A stretch of DNA of 9,060 bases, from the NCBI GenBank assembly GCA_041595355.1, contig JBFHKO010000097.1:1-9060 (forward strand), in the 5' to 3' direction. The DNA comes from JBFHKO01 sp041595355 (lineage in GTDB: Bacteria; Pseudomonadota; Gammaproteobacteria; Enterobacterales; Aeromonadaceae). The notes under the pieces are model-generated. The model was not told where the DNA came from. It made no database searches and saw nothing but the letters and a program-made list of their open reading frames with translations. Below are positions 1 through 5,449 of the stretch, piece by piece (position 1 is the stretch's first letter; each line of letters begins with the position of its first letter). Made by a program: the position numbers and the translations under genes.

Positions 1-569
1 AGGTGGGGGGGCGGGTCATTCACTTCCTGGTCAGCCACCCCTGCCCGCCGGTCTTCGACGGCCCCGAGCAGCGCAACCGGCGCCGCAATCACGATGAATT
101 GCGGTTGTGGCTGGATTACCTGGATGGCGCCGACTACCTGGTGGACGATCAGGGCCGGCGCGGCGGCCTGCCCGCGGGCGCCAGCTTTGTGCTGGCGGGG
201 GATTTGAATGCCGACCCTTACGCCGGCGCCGGGCTGCGGCGTGCCATTCGCCGGCTGCTGGGGCACAAGCGGCTGCAGGCCGGCGTGGCCACGGGCCTGC
301 AGATCCCCCGTTCGGCGGGCGGCATGGCGCTGGGGCGCCAGCGCGGCCGCGCTGGCGTCGAGGCGGCCGCCTGGACCCACCAGCAGGGACTGCGACTCGA
401 TTATGTGCTGCCGAGCCGGGATCTGCCGGTGTGCGACAGCGGCGTGTACTGGCCGGCCGCCGGCGATCCCCGGGCTTATCTGGTGGCGGATGAACGGGGA
501 CAGCAGCAGGCGGCGCGCTCCTCGGATCACCGCCTGGTGTGGGTCGATCTGGCCTGTCCGCCAGGATAG
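1..569 (+). CDS. Endonuclease/exonuclease/phosphatase family protein, 3' part (5' end outside window)
   Basis: The reading frame is open from the left edge; codons start at base 3 and the stop is TAG at 567-569. Numbering from base 3, residues 11-31 (SHPCPP...RNRRRNHDE) match the HPxPPvFDGpedRNgrRNhDE signature of a secreted or peripheral branch of the EEP (DNase I-like) fold. GDLNADP (66-72) is the metal-binding GDxN block, and SSDHRLVWVDL (173-183) is the C-terminal SDH block with the catalytic Asp-His. The domain therefore ends normally. The GTG at base 3 is unlikely to be the true start, because the N-terminal half of an EEP fold (first strands with catalytic Asn and Glu) is missing. Family members hydrolyse phosphodiester or phosphomonoester bonds; the substrate cannot be told. 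The class is secure, the role is not. Confidence 0.85.
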   Translation, partial: VGGRVIHFLVSHPCPPVFDGPEQRNRRRNHDELRLWLDYLDGADYLVDDQGRRGGLPAGASFVLAGDLNADPYAGAGLRRAIRRLLGHKRLQAGVATGLQIPRSAGGMALGRQRGRAGVEAAAWTHQQGLRLDYVLPSRDLPVCDSGVYWPAAGDPRAYLVADERGQQQAARSSDHRLVWVDLACPPG

Positions 570-585
570 CGCGGGAAAATCCGCC

Positions 586-606
586 ATTGCGCCCAGTGCG
601 CGCAAT
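586..606 (+). terminator. Weak stem-loop after the EEP gene
   Basis: ATTGCGC (586-592) and GCGCAAT (600-606) form a perfect 7-bp stem with a 7-nt loop, 17 nt past the EEP stop. The following bases are pyrimidine-rich (ATCTCCTTTCC) rather than a true U-tract, so termination would be weak. It separates the EEP gene from the candidate promoter of the M14 gene. Confidence 0.3.
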
Positions 607-611
607 ATCTC

Positions 612-640
612 CTTTCCTCCACGCCCCGGCTGCCTATAAT
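612..640 (+). promoter_or_regulatory. Candidate sigma70 promoter for the M14-like gene
   Basis: A perfect TATAAT lies at 635-640, about 45 bp before the ATG. The -35 position (612-617, CTTTCC, 17-bp spacer) is a poor match, so this is a -10-driven guess. The gene also has a good Shine-Dalgarno, AGGAG at 675-679, which supports the ATG at 685. Confidence 0.35.
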
Positions 641-684
641 CGGCAGCGTCCAAGGTTGGGGCCTACCCCCGGAAAGGAGCTACA

Positions 685-2265
685 ATGAAGTCCCTGTGTG
701 TTATCGGTTTGCTGGCCGCCTTCCTCTGTTTGCCAGCCCAGGCGGCCTTGCCACCCACGCCCTTCGAGGCCAGTCAACAGCAACAGCTGCCCCAGTCCGG
801 CCTCATCTCCGGCTACCTGCGGACCCTGGCCGACAACAGTCCCTTTGCCACCCTGAGCCTGCTTGGCGTTTCCGGCGGCGGCCGGCCCATAGAGGCGCTG
901 CTCATCTCCCAGGATCCCGAGTTTCTCAGCAATGGTGCTCCGGCGCCCCAGCGGCCGACCCTGATGCTGCTCGCCGGCATGTATGGCAATGAGCCTGCCG
1001 GTGTCGAGGCGCTGCAGATCCTTGCCAGGCGGCTGCTGGATGGCGATCTCAAGCCGCTGCTGCAAAAGATGAATCTGGTTCTGGTGCCGCTGGCCAACCC
1101 GGATGGCCGCGATCTGGGCCAGCGGCTGAACGCCCGCAACGAGAATCCGAACGTGGATTTCATTGCCGCCAGCTCCATGGAAACCCGCCTGTTCATCGAT
1201 GCCCTGCATCGTTTCCAGCCGAATGTGGTTTACGATCTGCAGGAAACCGGCAGCAGCCTGGCCGCCCGCGACAGCAAGCAGGGATTCGTGACCCACGGTG
1301 ATGCCCAGTTCGAGGTGGCCAACAATCCCAATCTGGATCCCGAGCTGCGCCGCTATGCCGAGCACACCTTCCTGCCCAATCTGCTGGCCGCGGCCAAGCA
1401 GGCCGGCCTGCCGGCCCAGCGTTATCAGGGGGATATCCATTATCTGGAGCAGGCGGTGAATCGGGGCTCCCTCGGGGTGACCAACCTGCGCAACTATGCC
1501 GGCCTCACCGGTGCCCTGTCGGTGCTGATGGAGAGTCGCCAGGGGCGTGCCGCCCCGCTGAACAGCATCAAGGAGCGTGTCCGCAGACAGCTGCTGGGTC
1601 TGGAACGGCTGCTGGCGCTGGTGGCCAAGGATGGCGCCCATATCGTCCAACTCACCCGGCGGGCGCGCCAGGGGGGCAGCCCGGCGGCGCGCAGCCAGCC
1701 GGTGGCGCTGGAGGTGGGGTTCGGCCCCAATAGCCAGCAGCCCAGCACCGAGGTGACCCTCACCGAGCGCGCCAGCGGGCGCAAGCTGGTGCGCCGTTTT
1801 TCGCTGCACGATCAGATCCTGATCCAGCGCCAGGAGGCCCTGCCGCCCGGTTACCTCATTCGCAGCGAACAGCGCCGTTTTCAGATACTGCTGGAGCAGC
1901 ACCACATTCGTTACGAGCGGATCACCCAGCCGCGAACGCTGGAGGTCCGGCGTCAGCGGCTGGTCGAGCTCAAGGTGGCGGCACAGCCCAAGCCGGGGGT
2001 GCGTGACTGGCTGGATCTGGAACTGGAGGAGCAGCAGGTATCGCTCACCCTGCAGCCGGGGGATCTCTGGGTGCCGACCGATCAGCCCCTGGGGCGGCTG
2101 GCGGCGGTGATGCTGGATCCCCGCTCCTCCAATGGCATCTATCAGGAGCCGCGCTGGCGGGGGCTGCTGCTGCGCAACCCCCTGCCGGTGGCCCTGGCGG
2201 TGCGCCCCGACTCGCCGGCGGTCGCGAGTCAGCCCAAGAGTCCGGCCAAGAGCCCGCGCAAGTAG
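685..2265 (+). CDS. Exported M14 (zinc carboxypeptidase) family protein with degenerate metal site
   Basis: The protein has 526 residues. Residues 1-20 form a Sec signal peptide (hydrophobic core, AQA|A cleavage), so it should be periplasmic or secreted. The M14 fold is recognisable: LLAGMYGNEPAG (96-106) at the zinc motif, NPDGRD (138-143), R151, METR (165-168), VVYDLQETGSS (181-191), and E283 in LSVLMESR as the general-base Glu. Active M14 enzymes have GxHGxE, DxNR and, in this branch, DLHE. Here the first His is Tyr100, the NR pair is I160-A161 and the second His is Gln186. Only E103 and E283 remain. Residues about 340-500 hold a C-terminal beta domain with the family-typical VPTDQPLGRL (463-472) and LDPRS. 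The frame is intact with normal codon use, so this looks like a maintained pseudo-enzyme or a binding or altered-activity homologue, not a decayed gene. It appears monocistronic, with a terminator at its stop. Confidence 0.85.
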   Translation: MKSLCVIGLLAAFLCLPAQAALPPTPFEASQQQQLPQSGLISGYLRTLADNSPFATLSLLGVSGGGRPIEALLISQDPEFLSNGAPAPQRPTLMLLAGMYGNEPAGVEALQILARRLLDGDLKPLLQKMNLVLVPLANPDGRDLGQRLNARNENPNVDFIAASSMETRLFIDALHRFQPNVVYDLQETGSSLAARDSKQGFVTHGDAQFEVANNPNLDPELRRYAEHTFLPNLLAAAKQAGLPAQRYQGDIHYLEQAVNRGSLGVTNLRNYAGLTGALSVLMESRQGRAAPLNSIKERVRRQLLGLERLLALVAKDGAHIVQLTRRARQGGSPAARSQPVALEVGFGPNSQQPSTEVTLTERASGRKLVRRFSLHDQILIQRQEALPPGYLIRSEQRRFQILLEQHHIRYERITQPRTLEVRRQRLVELKVAAQPKPGVRDWLDLELEEQQVSLTLQPGDLWVPTDQPLGRLAAVMLDPRSSNGIYQEPRWRGLLLRNPLPVALAVRPDSPAVASQPKSPAKSPRK

Positions 2266-2278
2266 CGCGGGCTTTTTT
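2251..2278 (+). terminator. Intrinsic terminator overlapping the end of the M14-like gene
   Basis: AGCCCGCG (2251-2258) pairs perfectly with CGCGGGCT (2266-2273), with a 7-nt loop and a T run at 2273-2278. The stop codon TAG (2263-2265) lies in the loop, and the last four sense codons lie in the left arm and loop. On the minus strand no U-tract follows, so it should stop only plus-strand transcripts. Confidence 0.88.
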
Positions 2279-2285
2279 CAGCGCC

Positions 2286-2675
2286 TCAGAGAGTCAGCCC
2301 GGCCAGCGGGCTCTTGGTGATGGCCACCGCCAGCATGTAAGCGAACACCAGCAGCGCCAGCAGCCCGAACAGCAGGCGCAGGCCGGGGCTGGGGGCGCGC
2401 TTGATGGCCAGGGTGCCGAGCGCTATGTAGAGCAGCAGCGCCAGCAGTTTGGCGGTCAGCCAGGGGCTGTTGACGAAAGGGTATTGCCGGATCTGGCTGG
2501 CGAGCCAGAGGCCGCATAACAGCAGCAGGGTATCATTCACATGGGGCAGGATACGCAGCCAGCGGCGCTGCAGGTAGGCACTCTGGCGCACCGACAGCCC
2601 CAATCTGAACACGAACAGCCCCAGGCTGAGCAGCACGAATCCCAGGTGGGCATGTTTGACCAGCAGATAGCTCAT
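2286..2675 (-). CDS. SirB2-family integral membrane protein
   Basis: The protein has 129 residues and four predicted membrane helices, roughly residues 8-28, 44-62, 74-91 and 97-117. The opening YLLVKHAHLGFVLLSLGLF and the HVNDTLLLLCGLWLA segment (His45, Asp48) are typical of SirB2 (DUF/Pfam SirB), named from the Salmonella sirB locus as an invasion gene expression up-regulator. The biochemical function is unknown. Its ATG overlaps the kefB-like stop by four bases (ATGA, 2672-2675). A Shine-Dalgarno AAGGA sits at 2685-2689 inside the kefB-like coding region, nine bases from the ATG. It is therefore the third, translationally coupled gene of the kefG-kefB unit. It converges on the M14-like gene with 20 bp between stops. 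I see no U-tract terminator of its own in that gap. Confidence 0.85.
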   Translation of the reverse strand: MSYLLVKHAHLGFVLLSLGLFVFRLGLSVRQSAYLQRRWLRILPHVNDTLLLLCGLWLASQIRQYPFVNSPWLTAKLLALLLYIALGTLAIKRAPSPGLRLLFGLLALLVFAYMLAVAITKSPLAGLTL

Positions 2676-4621
2676 GAGGGCGGTTCCTTGTGGTTGTCGG
2701 CGGTGGGGGCGGTGGCGCCAGTGGCCTCGGTGCCGGTGGCCGTCTCGCGGGGGGGCGGGTCGCTGGCCATGGCGGCGGCCAGATCCTGCTCTTCCAGGTT
2801 GCTCTCCCAGGCCGACATCAGCTCGCTGCGGCGGTCTTCCTGGTTGGCGCGCAGCATCTCGGCCAGGATATGCCGGTATTGCACGCTCTTGGTGATGTAC
2901 ATGTTTTCGTCATCCAGAAAGGCGGTTTGCTCGCGCAGCAGCTTTTCATCGTGCTGCTTGAAGGTCTGGCCGGCGCGCCAGGCCTGGTTGGCGCGCACAC
3001 CCAGTTCGCGCAGGGCGGAGACGCCGAGATCCACCGCCGAGCCGACGGTCTCCCGATAGATCAAATCGACGCCCAGCTGCAGCAGCTGGTGGGCATGGGG
3101 GCGGTCGATGGCCCGCACCAGGATGCGCAGCTGGGGAAACTGCTTCTGGGCCAGCTCGCACACGGCCACCGACTTGGCGGGGCTGCCCACCGCGACGATG
3201 AGCAGTTTGGCCTTGTGGGCGCCGGCAGCGTAGAGCAGATCCACCCGGTCGGCATCACCGTAGAAGACCTTGTAGCCGAACTTGCGCAGCATGTCGATGT
3301 GGCCGACATCGTTGTCGAGCACTGTGGTGCCGATGCCATGGGCGTGCAGCAGTCGGCCGACCACCTGGCCGAAGCGGCCGAAGCCGACGATGATCACCGG
3401 GTTGTCGCTCTCGTCTATGGTGTCGGCCTCCATCTCCTCCTGCTCCTGGCGCCAGCGGATCTGGATCAGCCGCTCATTGGCGATGAGCAGCAGCGGCGTC
3501 AATGCCATGGAGAGGGCGACCACCAGTATCAGGGTGGCTACCTGCTGGGGCGGGAACAGCTTCAGCTGGCCGGCGAAGGAGAAGAGCACGAAGGCAAATT
3601 CGCTGCCCTGGGAGAGGGCCAGGGCAAAGGTCCAGCGGTGACCCGGCGTCATGCGCGTCAGCCGCCCCACCAGCTGCAATATCAGGCATTTCACGACGAT
3701 GAGGCCCAGCAGCAGCCCCATGACCTGCAAGGGCTGATTGGCCAGCAGGTCGAAGTTGATGCCGGCGCCCACCGAGATGAAGAACAGCCCCAGCAGCAGG
3801 CCCTTGAAGGGCTCGATGTTGGCCTCCAGTTCATGGCGGTATTCGCTCTCCGCGAGGACCACGCCGGCCAGGAAGGTGCCGAGCGCCGGGGAGAGCCCCA
3901 CCGATTCCATGGCCAGGGCGATCAGGATGACCAGCAGCAGGGCGGCGGCGACGAAGATCTCCCGCAGGCCGGACTGGGCGATGAAGCGGAATACCGGCCG
4001 CATCAGGTAATGGCCGGCCAGCACGATGCCGATGATGACGCCGGCCACCAGCAGCCCATTTTGCCAGCCGGCCAGCTCGGTCCCGTTGCTGCTCGGATTC
4101 TTGCCGGCGGGGGAGAGCAGCGGCAGCAGGGCCAGCATGAGGATGACGGCCATATCCTGGAACAGCAGCACGGCGAAGCTGTTCTGGCCGGATTCGGTCT
4201 TCAGTTGCCGCCGCTCGTTGAGGCTTTGCAGCACGATGGCGGTGGAGGAGAGGGCCAGTATCATGCCGGCGCTGATGGATTGCGGCCAGTTGAGCCCCAG
4301 TGCCACGCCGATCACCGAGAGCGCCAGGGTGGTCAGCAGCACCTGACTGCCCCCGGCACCCAGTATGGGCCCCTTCAACTGCCAGAGCAGCGCCGGTTTC
4401 AGCTCCAGGCCGATGAGAAACAGCATCAGCACCACGCCGAACTCGGCCACGTGCATCACATCCTCGGTCTCGCCCACCAGATTCAGCAGATAGGGGCCGA
4501 TGAGCATGCCGGCGATCAGGTAGCCCAGTACCGAGCCCAATCCCAGGCGGCGTGCGATGGGCACCGACACCACGGCCGCAGTCAGAAAGATGAAGGCGTT
4601 GTACAGCAGACCCGACTCCAT
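2672..4621 (-). CDS. kefB: Glutathione-regulated K+/H+ antiporter, KefB/KefC type
   Basis: The protein has 649 residues, starting MESGLLYNAF. The frame is open further upstream to 4984, but that 121-residue extension is non-hydrophobic, lies wholly inside the kefG-like gene and resembles no CPA2 protein. The 4621 start also has a strong GGAGGAG (4627-4633). Residues 1 to about 385 form the CPA2 Na+/H+ exchanger domain, with many helices and QDMAV (155-159). The loop YRHELEANIEPFKGLLLGLFF (261-281) is the Kef regulatory HxLE loop. Residues about 408-520 form an RCK/KTN domain with VIIVGFGRFGQ (409-419), the Rossmann GxGxxG. The domain order and length fit KefB (601) and KefC (620) of E. coli, with a longer disordered tail (about 612-649, rich in Pro, Thr, Ala and acids). 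In E. coli these channels release K+ and take up H+ when glutathione adducts displace glutathione. The adjacent KefG partner favours KefB. Confidence 0.92.
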   Translation of the reverse strand: MESGLLYNAFIFLTAAVVSVPIARRLGLGSVLGYLIAGMLIGPYLLNLVGETEDVMHVAEFGVVLMLFLIGLELKPALLWQLKGPILGAGGSQVLLTTLALSVIGVALGLNWPQSISAGMILALSSTAIVLQSLNERRQLKTESGQNSFAVLLFQDMAVILMLALLPLLSPAGKNPSSNGTELAGWQNGLLVAGVIIGIVLAGHYLMRPVFRFIAQSGLREIFVAAALLLVILIALAMESVGLSPALGTFLAGVVLAESEYRHELEANIEPFKGLLLGLFFISVGAGINFDLLANQPLQVMGLLLGLIVVKCLILQLVGRLTRMTPGHRWTFALALSQGSEFAFVLFSFAGQLKLFPPQQVATLILVVALSMALTPLLLIANERLIQIRWRQEQEEMEADTIDESDNPVIIVGFGRFGQVVGRLLHAHGIGTTVLDNDVGHIDMLRKFGYKVFYGDADRVDLLYAAGAHKAKLLIVAVGSPAKSVAVCELAQKQFPQLRILVRAIDRPHAHQLLQLGVDLIYRETVGSAVDLGVSALRELGVRANQAWRAGQTFKQHDEKLLREQTAFLDDENMYITKSVQYRHILAEMLRANQEDRRSELMSAWESNLEEQDLAAAMASDPPPRETATGTEATGATAPTADNHKEPPS

Positions 4622-5217
4622 TACAGCTCCTCCAGCAGATCGGTGAGGTAGGTGGCCCGCTGCAGCGATTCCAGGCTCAGCTGCTCGTCCTGCAGCGCCG
4701 CCAGCAGCCGGCTCAGCTCCTGGGCACGCAGCCGCAAGTGCTCGGCCTCGGTCAGGGTGTGATAGGAATAGAGCACGAAGGGGGGCAACCAGCGCATGCC
4801 GCACAGCCAGCTGGTCTGGCGGAAGGGCAGCAGGTATTCGGTGATGGCGCGCCGGTTGTGCCCCTGGGCGGTATAGGATTCCAGGCTGCCGCCGGTGGTG
4901 ATGACCGAGAGCAGCGCCTTGCCCTTGAGGGCGTTGCCATCCGGGCCGAAGGCAAAACCGTATTCCAGCACCTGATCCATCCACTCTTTCAGGATGGCCG
5001 GGCAGGAGTACCAGTAGAGGGGATGCTGGAACACGATGATGTCGTGCTCCAGCAGCAGGCGCTGCTCGCGCGGTACGTCGATGAACATGTTGGGGTACTG
5101 CTGGTAGAGATCATGCACCCGGACGCCTTCCATCTTGCGCAAGGCCTGGATCAGGGCCTTGTTGGCGTGGGAGCGGTTGAAGCTGGGATGGGCGAACAGG
5201 ACTAGAATCTTTTTCAT
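4621..5217 (-). CDS. kefG: KefG/KefF-like flavodoxin-fold ancillary protein (NAD(P)H oxidoreductase)
   Basis: The protein has 198 residues of the NAD(P)H dehydrogenase (quinone)/flavodoxin_2 family, against 184 for E. coli KefG and 176 for KefF. The signatures are KILVLFAHPSFNRSHANK (3-20, phosphate-binding loop), FIDVPREQ (45-52, nearly as in KefG), FQHPLYWYSCPAILKEWMD (63-81), GFAFGPDGNALKGK (87-100), SVITTGG (104-110) and WLPPF (143-147). It mixes KefG-like (PREQ, VFQHPLY) and KefF-like (SHANK, WLPPF) features, so the gene name follows context. Family members bind FMN, reduce quinones and are needed for full Kef activity at the inner membrane. The stop TAA overlaps the kefB-like ATG by one base (TAATG), and its last codons carry that gene's ribosome site, so the two are translationally coupled. 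No clear Shine-Dalgarno precedes its own ATG, but the start is fixed by the conserved N-terminus. Confidence 0.9.
   Translation of the reverse strand: MKKILVLFAHPSFNRSHANKALIQALRKMEGVRVHDLYQQYPNMFIDVPREQRLLLEHDIIVFQHPLYWYSCPAILKEWMDQVLEYGFAFGPDGNALKGKALLSVITTGGSLESYTAQGHNRRAITEYLLPFRQTSWLCGMRWLPPFVLYSYHTLTEAEHLRLRAQELSRLLAALQDEQLSLESLQRATYLTDLLEEL
4627..4633 (-). promoter_or_regulatory. Strong internal ribosome-binding site for the kefB-like gene
   Basis: On the minus strand GGAGGAG lies five bases before the ATG at 4621, within codons for the final Leu-Leu-Glu-Glu-Leu of the KefG-like protein. It decides the kefB-like start against the longer open frame reaching 4984. Confidence 0.75.
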
Positions 5218-5370
5218 CGCGAACCGCGGCCGGTACCTCAGGATAATGTCACGCTAGCAGGAATTGCACCGCTTGCCCACCGACGGACAGCGGCATTCGG
5301 CCCTCGTTCCCTCGGGATTGGGCGCGTCGTCAGTCTAGAGAGTCGGGCCCGGGGAGGCAAATCAAAACGC

Positions 5371-5407
5371 CGGCGCCCCCCGGGGATCACTTGGGTGCGG
5401 GGCGCCG
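5371..5407. repeat. 9-bp perfect inverted repeat at the ptrB promoter
   Basis: CGGCGCCCC (5371-5379) and GGGGCGCCG (5399-5407) flank a 19-base centre that contains the candidate ptrB -35 hexamer. A second possible pairing, CCCGGGG (5348-5354) with CCCCGGG (5378-5384), competes with it. It could be an operator or, in a minus-strand transcript, a hairpin followed by GCGTTTTGATTT. Neither role is shown. Confidence 0.5.
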
Positions 5408-5419
5408 ATTTGCTAGCAT
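5391..5419 (+). promoter_or_regulatory. Candidate extended -10 promoter for ptrB
   Basis: TTGGGT (5391-5396), a 17-bp spacer, then TAGCAT (5414-5419) preceded by TGC, which is the extended -10 arrangement. The predicted start would leave a leader of about 24 nt before the ATG at 5450. The rest of the 232-bp divergent gap (5218-5449) must also carry the promoter for the minus-strand kefGB unit. The best -10-like element there is CATTAT, read on the minus strand near 5243-5248, with no convincing -35. Confidence 0.4.
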
Positions 5420-5449
5420 CGGATCCCCTGTCGTTCCTGGATAGTAACC

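Noticed and set aside
634..1905. Minus-strand open frame of 423 codons opposite the M14-like gene
   Set aside because: It has the same antisense artefact signature. The sense strand has a signal peptide, Shine-Dalgarno and M14 motifs.
2690..4651. Plus-strand open frame of 653 codons opposite the kefB-like gene
   Set aside because: The translation is dominated by Gln, His, Gly and Asp, as expected antisense to membrane-helix codons. There is no plausible ribosome site, and the opposite strand carries a clear antiporter.
4622..4984. N-terminal extension of the kefB-like frame, or a gene fusion with the upstream gene
   Set aside because: The extra 121 residues are out-of-frame translation of the kefG-like gene, rich in Arg, Pro, Ala and Gly. 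MESGLLYNAF with its GGAGGAG site is the expected start.
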